A stretch of 64,000 nt of DNA, from NCBI RefSeq assembly GCF_003002065.1, contig NZ_PVZG01000020.1, positions 51,589 to 115,588 of the forward strand. The letters are read 5' to 3'. A program made the translations under genes and the position numbers. This DNA comes from Pseudosporangium ferrugineum. GTDB taxonomy: Bacteria; Actinomycetota; Actinomycetes; Mycobacteriales; Micromonosporaceae. This document shows, piece by piece, positions 53,412-61,898 of the stretch (within the stretch, counting starts at the first letter, position 1; each line of letters starts with the position of its first letter). The notes under the pieces are model-generated. The model saw only the letters and a program-made list of their open reading frames with translations. It searched no databases and had not been told where the DNA came from.

Positions 53412-54329
53412 GTGACCTACGACACCTTGCGGCCGTCCCGTACGGCCGGTGCCGCCGCGGTGCGAACCGGCTCGGTGGCCGCCGCCGCAGCGGCGATCGC
53501 GCTGGCCGCGGCCGGGTTCGCCGGCATCGCCGTGACGGTCGCCGCGGTGGCCCTGATCGCCGGGGCCCTGCTGTTCCCGCGCGTCCCGGCCCGGCAGCCG
53601 GCGGAGGCGGAGGTCATCGCGGACCCCGTGACGGTGTCCCCGTCGCCGGAGCCGCCCCTGACGCTCTTCCCGTCGCCGGAACCGCCGACGGCCGTGGAGG
53701 CCGTCGTGCCGGAGCTGCCGGAGCTGCCGGAGCTGCCGGAGCTGCCAGAGCTGCCAGAGCTGCCGGGACTGCTGGTGCCCGCCGGGTTGCGGGAGGCCCT
53801 GGAGGAGGTCCGCGACGGCCTGGGCCGGTTGTCGCACGGTGCCGGGGAAGCGGGCAGCGCCCTCGACACGACGCGGGGCATGACGTTCCAGATCTTCGGG
53901 CAGATCGACCAGCTCGTGGACCTCGCCGACCGCATCTCCGACACGGTGAACGTCATCCGCACCATCGCCAAGCAGACGAACCTGCTCGCCCTCAACGCCA
54001 CCATCGAGGCCGCCCGCGCCGGCGAACTGGGCAGGGGGTTCGCGGTCGTCGCCCACGAGGTCCGCAAGCTCGCCCAGGACGCGGCCGGAGCGACCGAGAG
54101 CATCGACGGCGTCGTCGCCGAGATGCGGGAGCTGACCGAGGCGACCACCGAAGTGACCAACGCGGCCAGCGATGCCGTTGAGGCGACCCGTACCGCGTTC
54201 ACCGCCGTGCAGCACATCGTCGGCGATGCCCAGCGGAGCCTGACCGGTGCCGAGGAGGAGCTCTCCTCCCTCGCCGGCCGGGACAGCGCCACCTCGATCC
54301 CGAACCGTATGGAAGGACGCCCGGCATGA
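53412..54329 (+). CDS. Sensorless chemoreceptor-type signalling protein
   Basis: A 305-residue protein. A hydrophobic stretch of about 35 residues (20-55) forms one or two membrane helices. A proline/glutamate linker follows, including six ELP repeats (101-118), then a short MCP signalling coiled coil with the tip TIAKQTNLLALNATIEAARAGELGRGFAVVAHEVRKLAQD. There is no extracytoplasmic sensor and no HAMP domain. The GTG start at 53412 has only a weak ribosome-binding site. Its stop overlaps the thioredoxin reductase start (ATGA), so it heads a redox operon. It may sense redox or peroxide state directly or act as an adaptor. Confidence 0.8.
   Translation: MTYDTLRPSRTAGAAAVRTGSVAAAAAAIALAAAGFAGIAVTVAAVALIAGALLFPRVPARQPAEAEVIADPVTVSPSPEPPLTLFPSPEPPTAVEAVVPELPELPELPELPELPELPGLLVPAGLREALEEVRDGLGRLSHGAGEAGSALDTTRGMTFQIFGQIDQLVDLADRISDTVNVIRTIAKQTNLLALNATIEAARAGELGRGFAVVAHEVRKLAQDAAGATESIDGVVAEMRELTEATTEVTNAASDAVEATRTAFTAVQHIVGDAQRSLTGAEEELSSLAGRDSATSIPNRMEGRPA
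53712..53765 (+). repeat. Six tandem 9-bp repeats encoding (Glu-Leu-Pro)6
   Basis: GAGCTGCCG is repeated six times head to tail, with A for the final G in copies four and five. The repeat extends a rigid Pro-rich linker between the membrane segment and the signalling helix. Copy number may vary by slippage. Confidence 0.9.
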
Positions 54330-55288
54330 CGGCACACGCACAGGTCATCATCATCGGAGGGGGCCCCGCCGGCTACACCGCGGCCCTGTACGCCGCCCGC
54401 GCCGGCCTCTCCCCGGTCTGCTTCGAGGGGTTCGACACCGGTGGCCAGATCAGCCGCTCCGGACGGGTGGACAACTACCCCGGGCTGCAGAGCGTGACCG
54501 GTGCCGACCTCAGTGCGAAGATCCGGGACCAGGCCGAGGCGGCCGGCGCGACGATCGAGTTCGGCGACGTCTTCGAGGTGAACCTCGATGCCGCTCCGTA
54601 CCGGGTGGCGGGGCTCGACGGCGAGCGAACCGCGGACGCCGTCATCATCGCCACCGGCGCGGCGGCCCGCAAGCTGGGGCTCCCGTCCGAGGAGGCGCTG
54701 GAGGGCAGCGGCGTGGCCTACTGCGCCATCTGCGACGGACCCTTCTTCGCCGGCAAGAAGGTCGTCGTGATCGGCGGCGGCGACGCGGCCGTCGGCGAGG
54801 CACTGGCCCTGCAGCACATCGCCGGCGACGTCACGCTCGTCCACCGGCGCAACGAATTCCGCGCCAGCGGCGTCATGCGTGCGGCCCTGGCCTCGTCCGG
54901 CATCGAGGTGATCACCCCCGCCGTGGTCGAGGAGATCCTCGGCGTGGAGTCGGGCGCCGTCACCGGCGTGCGCATCCGCAGGGTCGACGACGGCTCCGTG
55001 CACGACCTCGACGCCGAGGGCGTGTTCGTCTCGATCGGCCACGAGCCGGCCAGCCAGCTGTTCCAGCCCTGGCTCGACTGCGATGAGCACGGCTTTCTCA
55101 TCACCGAACGAGGCACCACCGCCACCAGCGTTCCCGGCGTGTTCGCGGCCGGCGACGTCGCCGACTCCCGTTACCGCCAGGCCGTCACGGCCGCCGCCTC
55201 GGGCTGCCAGGCCGCGATCGACGCCGAGCGTTACCTGCTCGGACGCCGGTTCCTGGCCCCGCAGACCCTCGAGTCGGCCGCCGGCTGA
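54326..55288 (+). CDS. Thioredoxin reductase (TrxB-like)
   Basis: A 320-residue FAD/NADPH disulfide reductase. It has the FAD motif IIIGGGPAGYTAALYAARAG, GGQI, an NADPH motif VVVIGGGDAAVGEA, the redox-active CAICDG (canonical enzymes have CATCDG) and the C-terminal FAD motif VPGVFAAGDVADSRYRQ. It supplies electrons to thioredoxin-fold proteins. Neighbouring genes encode a peroxiredoxin and a glutaredoxin, so it could power peroxide removal directly through the CPLC glutaredoxin. It overlaps the chemoreceptor gene by ATGA. Confidence 0.94.
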   Translation: MTAHAQVIIIGGGPAGYTAALYAARAGLSPVCFEGFDTGGQISRSGRVDNYPGLQSVTGADLSAKIRDQAEAAGATIEFGDVFEVNLDAAPYRVAGLDGERTADAVIIATGAAARKLGLPSEEALEGSGVAYCAICDGPFFAGKKVVVIGGGDAAVGEALALQHIAGDVTLVHRRNEFRASGVMRAALASSGIEVITPAVVEEILGVESGAVTGVRIRRVDDGSVHDLDAEGVFVSIGHEPASQLFQPWLDCDEHGFLITERGTTATSVPGVFAAGDVADSRYRQAVTAAASGCQAAIDAERYLLGRRFLAPQTLESAAG

Positions 55289-55335
55289 CTCCGCCCTGCC
55301 CGACCACCGCCGTTCCGACCTCCCAAGGAGACCCG

Positions 55336-55848
55336 ATGCTCGTCGGCAAGCCCGCGCCTGATTTCGACATGGTCACCACCAGGAACCTCGACACCCTCGA
55401 GGAGCGCCTGACCCTGAAGGACTACCAGGGGAAGTGGCTCATCCTCTTCTTCTACCCCGCGGACTTCACGTTCGTCTGCCCGTCCGAGATGATCGCCTTC
55501 AACCAGACGGTCCCGCTCTTCGCCGAGCACAACGCCGAGCTGCTCGGGGTCAGCACCGACGGGGTGTACGTCCACGTGGCGTGGATGGACTCCATGGTGG
55601 GTTACCTGGACTTCCCCCTCGCCAGCGACCGCAACTGGTCGACCTCCCGTGCCTACAACGTGCTCGACGAGGAGGAGGGCATCGCCGGCCGGGCGATCGT
55701 CATCGTCGACCCGGACGGGATCGTCCGCTACGAGGTCAACCACGCCGACCAGGTCGGCCGCTCGCCGCGGGAGATCCTGCGGGTGCTCACCGCCCTGCAG
55801 GGCACCGGCCGCACGTTCGCGGACTACGACATCGCCGTCGCGGCCTGA
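55336..55848 (+). CDS. Peroxiredoxin of the AhpC/Prx1 type with a single cysteine
   Basis: A 170-residue thiol peroxidase. The peroxidatic motif is FYPADFTFVCPSE with Cys48, and the AhpC core continues through VSTDGVYVHVAWM and FPLASDRN. AhpC/Prx1 enzymes normally end with a resolving Cys in an EVCPA-like tail. Here the chain stops after TFADYDIAVAA and contains no second Cys. It must use a one-Cys cycle with an external thiol. The neighbouring glutaredoxin and thioredoxin reductase are obvious partners. AAGGAG lies five bases before the ATG. Confidence 0.93.
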   Translation: MLVGKPAPDFDMVTTRNLDTLEERLTLKDYQGKWLILFFYPADFTFVCPSEMIAFNQTVPLFAEHNAELLGVSTDGVYVHVAWMDSMVGYLDFPLASDRNWSTSRAYNVLDEEEGIAGRAIVIVDPDGIVRYEVNHADQVGRSPREILRVLTALQGTGRTFADYDIAVAA

Positions 55849-55888
55849 CGAAGCCCGTCCCCGTTCATTCGCCAGAAGGAGTACCGCC

Positions 55889-56122
55889 ATGTCCCAGCCC
55901 GTCGTTCTCTACAGCGCCACCGGATGCCCGCTGTGCGCGAAGTACAAGACTCTGCTGTCCGCCAAGGGCGTGCGGTACGAGGAGCGGGACACCACCGCTC
56001 AGCCCGCGCTGCTGAACGAGCTCGCCGCCAAGGGCATCCGCCAGGTGCCCACCGTGTTCGTCGGCGACAAGCACGTCGCCGGATTCCGCCCCACCGCCCT
56101 GCTCGAGCTGCTCCCCGCCTGA
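55889..56122 (+). CDS. Glutaredoxin-like protein (CPLC)
   Basis: A 77-residue thioredoxin-fold protein: strand VVLYSATGCPLCAKYKTLL with a CPLC active site (Cys13, Cys16), the cis-Pro loop QVPTVFVGD and a final AGFRPTALLELL helix. The family includes NrdH redoxins and mycoredoxins. It lies 40 bases after the one-Cys peroxiredoxin with AGAAGGAG upstream, and is the likely reductant of that enzyme, itself reduced by the co-encoded thioredoxin reductase or mycothiol. Confidence 0.92.
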   Translation: MSQPVVLYSATGCPLCAKYKTLLSAKGVRYEERDTTAQPALLNELAAKGIRQVPTVFVGDKHVAGFRPTALLELLPA

Positions 56123-56159
56123 TCGCCCCTCCCCACTCCTCACCTTCCCTGGAGCCTCC

Positions 56160-56954
56160 ATGCGTCGGTACGCAGTAGAAGCCATCGGCACGTTCTTCCT
56201 CGTCCTGGTCATCACCACGACGGTGCTGCTGAACGTCGGCCCCGCCCCGTTCGCCATCGCCGCGGTGCTGGCCGTCATGGTCTTCGCCGGTGGACACCTC
56301 TCCGGAGCCCACTACAACCCGGCCGTCACCGTGGCGCTCGCCGTGCGGAACCGGTTCGCGTGGCGCGACGTGCCCGCCTACTGCGCCGCCCAGACAGCCG
56401 GTGCGCTCGGTGGTGCCCTGGTGGGCCGGTACGTCCTCGTGGGGCAGCCCGCCGGGCAGGCGTTCCACGCCGACGGCCGGGCCCTCGCCGCGGCGGCCGT
56501 CGCGGAGTTGCTCGTGACGTTCGCGCTGGCGTACGTCGTGCTCAACGTGGCCACCAGCAAGCGGACCGCCGGCAACTCGTTCTACGGCCTGGCCATCGGC
56601 GGCACCGTCCTCGTCGGCGCGCTCACCGTCGGCGGCATCTCCGGCGGCGTGTTCAACCCCGCCGTAGCCGTGGGCGTGGCGACCGCCGGACTGCTCGACT
56701 GGACCCTCGTGCCCGCCTACCTCGTCTGCCAGATCGCCGCCGGTGCCCTTGCCGGTCTGGCCTTCCGGGCGCTGAACCCCGACGACGTCGCGGAGCCGGC
56801 TGTCGAGGAGCCCGCCGCGGCGCCCGCCGTCGATGCGCAGCTGGCCCACGTGCTCACCAGCATCGACGCGCTCACCACCGCCTTCCGCAACGAGCCCGGG
56901 GAGCGGGACACCACCCCGGCGGAGGGCGGGGCGCTGGCCCGCAGCATTCACTGA
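56160..56954 (+). CDS. Aquaporin / MIP channel
   Basis: A 264-residue channel with six membrane helices and two NPA half-helices (SGAHYNPAVTVAL and GGVFNPAVAVGV). The C-terminal 45 residues are a charged cytosolic tail. MIP channels pass water, small polyols or, for some, hydrogen peroxide. Its place at the end of a peroxiredoxin operon makes a peroxide-conducting role plausible but unproven. GGAG precedes the ATG. A stable hairpin follows the stop. Confidence 0.93.
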   Translation: MRRYAVEAIGTFFLVLVITTTVLLNVGPAPFAIAAVLAVMVFAGGHLSGAHYNPAVTVALAVRNRFAWRDVPAYCAAQTAGALGGALVGRYVLVGQPAGQAFHADGRALAAAAVAELLVTFALAYVVLNVATSKRTAGNSFYGLAIGGTVLVGALTVGGISGGVFNPAVAVGVATAGLLDWTLVPAYLVCQIAAGALAGLAFRALNPDDVAEPAVEEPAAAPAVDAQLAHVLTSIDALTTAFRNEPGERDTTPAEGGALARSIH

Positions 56955-56966
56955 CGGCAGTGACCC

Positions 56967-57004
56967 GTGGCCCGTGGCCGGCGCGAAAGCGCCCCGCGGG
57001 CCAC
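56967..57004 (+). terminator. Terminator hairpin with GAAA tetraloop after the redox operon
   Basis: Outer stem GTGGCCCG (56967-56974) pairs with CGGGCCAC (56997-57004). Inner stem GGCGC (56980-56984) pairs with GCGCC (56989-56993) across a GAAA loop. It lies 12 bases after the aquaporin stop. Confidence 0.65.
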
Positions 57005-57217
57005 GTCCGCGCCGGTACCCGGATCCGCCGGGCGCCCCGGGCCGGCCCGCCGGCGCGGCGCTCGCCCCCGTCACGCCCGAGCGCCGTACACCATGGACGG
57101 CCTGGGGAACCGGCACCCTCACCATTCAACATGGACTGTCGTCACTTTGGCTGATCTCTTCCGCCCATCAATCAATCCCCGAACAATTGAGCGCCAGACG
57201 ACACGGGGAGTGTGCCG

Positions 57218-60200
57218 ATGGCGCGTACGGAGCGTCGGATCGATCCTGCCGAGGGACCGGTGCAGCAGTTCGCCTGGGACCTGCGGCAACTGCGGCAGGC
57301 GGCCGGGCGGCCGAGCTACCGCGAGCTCGCCGCGCGGGTGCACTACTCCGCCTCGGTGCTCTCCGAGGCCGCCGCCGGGCACGCGCTGCCGTCGCTCGCG
57401 GTGACGCTGGCGTACGTGCGCGGCTGCGACGGCGACCCCGCCGAATGGGAGCGCCGCTGGCGGCTCGTCACCGCGGAGACGGCGGGTGCGCAGGAGCAGA
57501 TCCCGCCGTACCGGGGGCTGTCGGCCTTCGAGGAGGGCGACGCCGCGCACTTCTTCGGCCGCGGGGCGCTCACCGACGAGCTGGTCGCGCGGGTCACGGA
57601 GACGCCGATGCTCGCGGTCGTCGGCGCCTCGGGCAGCGGCAAGACGTCGCTGCTGCGCGCCGGCCTGCTGCCCCGGCTCGCCGGGAAGGTGGCGGTGCTC
57701 ACGCCGGGCCCCGACCCCCTCGCCGGGCTCGACGCGGTGGACGACACGAGCACGGTCGTCGTCGTGGACCAGTTCGAGGAGGTGTTCACGCTCTGCGGCG
57801 ACGAGCGGGTCCGTACGGAATTCCTCGACCGCCTGCTCGTGCTCGCCGAGTCCGGCAGGGCGCGGGTCGTGCTGGGCATCCGGGCCGACTTCTACGCCCA
57901 CTGCGCGCGTCACCCGGAGCTGGTCGCCACGCTGCAGGACCGGCAGTTGCTCGTCGGGCCGATGGGTGCCGGCGACCTGCGCGAGGCCATCGCCGGCCCG
58001 GCGCGCAAGGCGGGGCTGCGGATCGAACCGGCCCTCGTGGAGGCGCTGGTCGCCGACGCGGCGGGGGAGCCGGGATCGCTGCCGCTGGTCTCGCACGCGC
58101 TGCTCGAGACGTGGCGGGCCCGCCAGGGTGCCACCCTGACGCTGGCCGGCTACCGGGCGGCGGGCGGGGTGGCCGAGGCGATCGCGCGGACGGCCGAGCG
58201 CGAGTACGCGGCCCTCGGCCCCGCGCACCGGGAGCTGGCCGAGCAGATCTTCCTGCGGCTCACCGCGCTCGGCGAGGGCACCGAGGACACCCGGCGGCGG
58301 GTCGCGTACGCCGAACTGCCCGACGACCCCGCCGTCCCCGGCCTGCTCGACCGGCTGGCCGCGGCCCGCCTGATCACCTGCGAGCGGGACACCGTGACTG
58401 TCGCGCACGAGGCGCTGATCCAGCGGTGGCCGCGGCTGCGGGGCTGGCTGGCCGCGGACCGGGAACGGCTGCGCGCCCATCGCCGGCTGACCGAGGCCGC
58501 CGCCGACTGGGAGCACCACGGGCGGGACGAGGCGTTCCTCTACCAGGGCAAGCGGCTGGCACTCTGGGACGACTTCCCGGCGGGGCGGCTGAACGACTCC
58601 GAGCGGGCGTTCCTCGGTGCCGGGCGGCGGCGGGAGCGTCGGGTGCGGGGCCTGCGGCGTACCCGGTCGAGGGTCCTGATCCTGGTCTTGACGTTGCTCG
58701 TGGTCGTCGCCGCCGTGCAGGGCCGCCGCGCCGCCGCCGGCCGCGAGGTGGCCACGGCGAACGCGCTGGCCGCGGAGGCGCGCGAGCAGCTCGACCTCAA
58801 ACCGGACCTGGCGCTGCTGCTGGCCCGGCGGGCGACCGCGGTCCACACCACGCCGGCGGCGGAGGCCGCGCTGCGCCAGGCGGTGGTCGACGCGCGCGTC
58901 CGGTCCGTGCTCGGCACCGGCCACAACCAGGTCTTCGGCGTGGCGTACGCGCCGGGCGGCCGCACCTTCGCGACCAGCGGCGACGACGGCGCCGTCCGGG
59001 TCTGGCAGACCGGCGCGGACGGCCTGCCGCACGGCGCGCCGACGGTGCTGACCGGCCACGACGGCGAGGTGTGGAGCCCGCAGTTCTCGCCCGACGGCCG
59101 GTTCCTGGCCGCGTGCGGCATCGACGGCCTGATCACGGTGTGGGACCTGCGCGCCGGCGGCCCGGCCCGGGTGCTGCGCGGGCACGCCGGCAAGGTCTGG
59201 AACGTCGGGTTCAGCCCGGACTCGCGCCGCCTGGCCAGCGCCGGCGACGACGGTACGGTCCGCCTCTGGGACCCGGCCGCCGGCCGCGCGGCCGGCGTGC
59301 TGCGGGTGGGTACGGTGCGCGAGCTGGGCGTGGCGTACAGCCCCGACGGGCGCCGGCTGGCCGCGTCCGACGGCGACGGGGTGATCCGGTTGTGGGCCGC
59401 GTCCGGGGCGGGCGGGCCGGCGGTGCTGCGCGGTCACACGTCGTCCGTGGAGAGCATCGCGTTCGCCCCCGACGGGCGCACCCTGGCCAGCGCGAGCACC
59501 GACGGGACGGTGCGGGTGTGGCCGGTGGACCGCGGCGGCGCGCCGCTGGTGCTGCGCGGCCAGAACGCGGGAACGGTGGAGACCGTCGCGGTGAGCCCGG
59601 ACGGCCGGCGGGTCGCGGCGGGCGGCAGCGACGGCACGGTCCGGGTCTTCAACGCCGACGGCGACGACGATCCGCTGCTGCTCGCCGGGCACGACGGTCC
59701 GGTGTGGAGCGTGGTGTTCGCGCCGGGCGGCGAGCTGCTCACCGGCAGCGGCGACGGGACCGCGCGGGTCTGGCGGGCCTCGTACCCCGGGGCGCCGCGG
59801 ATCCTGACCGGGCATCGCGGGCCGGTGTGGGCCGTGGCGACCGACGCGGCCGGGCTGGTCACCGCGACCGGCGGCGACGACGGGACGGTCCGGATCTGGC
59901 CCGGCAACCGGGTGCTGACCGGCCACACCGGGGCGGTGGACGGGGTCGCGGTCAGCGCGGACGGCACGTCGGTGGCCGGCGGGGGCGACGACGGCACGGT
60001 ACGCGTCTGGGACCTGGCGACCGGCCGCTCCCGGACGATCGGGCCGTTCAAGGGACCGGTGTGGTCGGTCGCGTTCCTGCCCGGCGGGAAGCGGCTCGTC
60101 GCCGGCAGCCACGACGGCCTGGTCCGGATCTGGGACCTCACCACGGGCGGCGTCACCGAGCTGCGGGGCCACGAGGGGCTCGTCCGCTCGGTCGCCGCCG

Positions 60201-60739
60201 CCCCCGACGGGCGCACGGTCGCCAGCGCCGGCCGGGACGGGACCGTACGGATCTGGGACGCAGACGGAAAGGCGCCCGCGCGGGTGCTGCGCGGGCACCG
60301 GGGCGGGCTCGCGTGGCGGGTCGCGTTCAGCCCGGACGGCCGGCAGCTGGCCAGCGGGGGAGACGACGGCACCATCCGGCTCTGGGACGTCGCCGGCGGC
60401 TCGGCGCCGCGGACGCTGCGCGGGCACCGCGGCGGGGTGTGGGCCCTGTCGTACAACCGGGACGGCACCCAGCTGGCGAGCAGCGGCGACGACGGCGGCC
60501 TGCGCCTCTGGCGGCTCACGGCCGGGGACGCCGTGACGGTGCTGCGCGGCTTCGGCAGCCCGGTCGAGGACGTGGTGCTCGGTCCGGGCCGGACCTTCAC
60601 CACCGTCCACGACGACGGGACCGTCCGGGTGGGCAGCTCGGAGGCATGCGCCCCGCTGGAACAGCTCGAACCGCTGGCCGCGCGGCTCAGCATCCGCGAC
60701 TTCACGCCCGACGAACGCTCCGCCTACCTGGAGATCTGA
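57218..60739 (+). CDS. Membrane HTH-nSTAND NTPase-WD40 repeat protein
   Basis: A 1,173-residue protein. An XRE-like HTH (about 18-70, YRELAARVHYSASVLSEAAAG) is followed by an nSTAND NTPase (about 97-430) with Walker A GASGSGKT (136-143) and Walker B VVVVDQFEEVF. A single membrane helix (about 486-501) comes next. Fourteen WD40 repeats (about 565-1160) follow, each ending in a DDGTVRVWD-like motif, enough for two seven-bladed propellers. The last repeat is degenerate. STAND proteins act as ligand-triggered switches. The ATG at 57218 has GGGGAG seven bases upstream; GTG 57212 is possible. Its leader (57110-57200) is unusually A/T-rich and probably contains the promoter. Confidence 0.9.
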   Translation: MARTERRIDPAEGPVQQFAWDLRQLRQAAGRPSYRELAARVHYSASVLSEAAAGHALPSLAVTLAYVRGCDGDPAEWERRWRLVTAETAGAQEQIPPYRGLSAFEEGDAAHFFGRGALTDELVARVTETPMLAVVGASGSGKTSLLRAGLLPRLAGKVAVLTPGPDPLAGLDAVDDTSTVVVVDQFEEVFTLCGDERVRTEFLDRLLVLAESGRARVVLGIRADFYAHCARHPELVATLQDRQLLVGPMGAGDLREAIAGPARKAGLRIEPALVEALVADAAGEPGSLPLVSHALLETWRARQGATLTLAGYRAAGGVAEAIARTAEREYAALGPAHRELAEQIFLRLTALGEGTEDTRRRVAYAELPDDPAVPGLLDRLAAARLITCERDTVTVAHEALIQRWPRLRGWLAADRERLRAHRRLTEAAADWEHHGRDEAFLYQGKRLALWDDFPAGRLNDSERAFLGAGRRRERRVRGLRRTRSRVLILVLTLLVVVAAVQGRRAAAGREVATANALAAEAREQLDLKPDLALLLARRATAVHTTPAAEAALRQAVVDARVRSVLGTGHNQVFGVAYAPGGRTFATSGDDGAVRVWQTGADGLPHGAPTVLTGHDGEVWSPQFSPDGRFLAACGIDGLITVWDLRAGGPARVLRGHAGKVWNVGFSPDSRRLASAGDDGTVRLWDPAAGRAAGVLRVGTVRELGVAYSPDGRRLAASDGDGVIRLWAASGAGGPAVLRGHTSSVESIAFAPDGRTLASASTDGTVRVWPVDRGGAPLVLRGQNAGTVETVAVSPDGRRVAAGGSDGTVRVFNADGDDDPLLLAGHDGPVWSVVFAPGGELLTGSGDGTARVWRASYPGAPRILTGHRGPVWAVATDAAGLVTATGGDDGTVRIWPGNRVLTGHTGAVDGVAVSADGTSVAGGGDDGTVRVWDLATGRSRTIGPFKGPVWSVAFLPGGKRLVAGSHDGLVRIWDLTTGGVTELRGHEGLVRSVAAAPDGRTVASAGRDGTVRIWDADGKAPARVLRGHRGGLAWRVAFSPDGRQLASGGDDGTIRLWDVAGGSAPRTLRGHRGGVWALSYNRDGTQLASSGDDGGLRLWRLTAGDAVTVLRGFGSPVEDVVLGPGRTFTTVHDDGTVRVGSSEACAPLEQLEPLAARLSIRDFTPDERSAYLEI

Positions 60740-60752
60740 GCGGCCCGGGGGA

Positions 60753-60780
60753 CGCGGCGCCCGGCGGGACGGGCGCCGCG
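60753..60780. terminator. Bidirectional terminator hairpin
   Basis: CGCGGCGCCC (60753-60762) pairs perfectly with GGGCGCCGCG (60771-60780) across an eight-base loop, in the 51-base gap between two convergent genes. Confidence 0.65.
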
Positions 60781-60790
60781 CCGGTCCGGC

Positions 60791-61318
60791 TCAGACGACG
60801 GCCCACGCCGCCAGCGACAGCCGGCCGATGTCGTCGACCGACAGCGCCTCCCGGTCGAACCCGGCGGTGTCCTCCGGCTTCGGCGAGACGACCACCCGCA
60901 GGTGGGTGATCCGGCCGTCCTTGAGGGTGAACGCGTGGCTGCCGCTGACCTGGAAGCCCTTGCGGTCCGCCGTACCGATGACGGTCGTCCAGCCGGCCAC
61001 CACGCGGTCGTCGTCGAGGACGCGTACCCGATGGACGTCGGTCTCCACGACGCCGAGCGCGGTCTCCAGGCTCTCGTCCTCCTTGGCGGCGCCCTGCAGC
61101 CGCAGCGGCATGCCGCTGGCCGCGAACCGGTTGCGGTAGAGCACGGTGATCGCGTTGAGGCCGGTGAAGGTGCCGGTCACCGGCGGGGTGCCGGCGAACT
61201 CGAACACCCCGTCGGGGTCCCACAGCGCGGTCAGCTTCTCGATCGAGCCGTCGACCCCGGTACGCAGGCCCCGGATCAGCTCGAAGTAGGTGCGGACGGT
61301 CTCCTCGTTCTGCGGCAT
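60791..61318 (-). CDS. NTF2-like / SnoaL-type protein
   Basis: A 175-residue protein of the cone-shaped NTF2 fold: an N-terminal helix (TVRTYFELIRGL), WDPDGVFEFAGTPPVTG followed by FTGLNAITVLYRN, and late strands with SHAFTLKDGRITHLRVVVSP. Such proteins are isomerases, cyclases or binding proteins. A C-terminal extension of about 30 residues is present. It starts 13 bases beyond the stop of the SPASM fragment on the same strand, so the two may once have formed an operon. The function is unknown. Confidence 0.8.
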   Translation of the reverse strand: MPQNEETVRTYFELIRGLRTGVDGSIEKLTALWDPDGVFEFAGTPPVTGTFTGLNAITVLYRNRFAASGMPLRLQGAAKEDESLETALGVVETDVHRVRVLDDDRVVAGWTTVIGTADRKGFQVSGSHAFTLKDGRITHLRVVVSPKPEDTAGFDREALSVDDIGRLSLAAWAVV

Positions 61319-61330
61319 CTCAGTTCCCTT

Positions 61331-61825
61331 CTATCCGTGGGTTTCGTGGTCGGGCAGCCAGCAGCGCGGATCCGGGGCCAGGTAGTCGCCGGTGCGGGCG
61401 TAGGCCACCGCCCGGCAGCCGCCGCAGCGCTCGCGCAGGGCACAGGAGCCGCACGCGCCGGAGAGGGAGGCGCGGTCGCGCAGCCGGGCGGCCACCGGCG
61501 AGTCGCGCCAGATCTCGGCGAACGGCCGCTGCCGGATGTTGCCCATCGGGACCGGCAGGAGCACGCACGGCAGCACGTCGCCGGTGGCGGTGACCGCGCC
61601 CTGGCCCCGGGCCGCCTGGCAGCCGACGAAGCCGGGCAGGCCGGCCACGCACGGGTCCACCAGGATCTGTTGCGCCAGGTGGGTGGTGATCTCCAGGCGG
61701 CCCGCGTACGCGTCCCGCAGCGCCATGCACCGCTCGGCCACCTCCCGCCAGCGCGCGTCGCCGATGTCGAGCAGCGCGGTGCCGCGGCCGGTGGGCACGT
61801 ACCGGCCGCCCGCGCCGCACGAGGA
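61331..61825 (-). pseudogene. N-terminally truncated radical SAM protein: SPASM domain only
   Basis: About 165 residues match the C-terminal part of SPASM radical SAM enzymes. The sequence has AVTATGDVLPCVLLPVPMGN, FAEIWRDSPVAARLRD, and then the Cys cluster CGSCALRERCGGCRAVAYA ending with PDPRC. The radical SAM core with CxxxCxxC, expected upstream, is absent. The frame instead runs into the promoter of the divergent Lrp gene at about 61830. GTG 61798 could restart translation. It is probably a remnant of a RiPP-maturase or enzyme-activating protein, or less likely a stand-alone SPASM protein. Confidence 0.65.
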
Positions 61826-61898
61826 CCTGTTCGTGGGAGAAACTGTTCGTCTGCACGCGCAGAAAGCTAGGCGAACGCGCGGTGGCAGCACGCTGATA

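Noticed and set aside
53712..53765. Tandem repeats as a possible CRISPR-like array
   Set aside because: The units are 9 bp, contiguous, without spacers and in frame inside a coding sequence.
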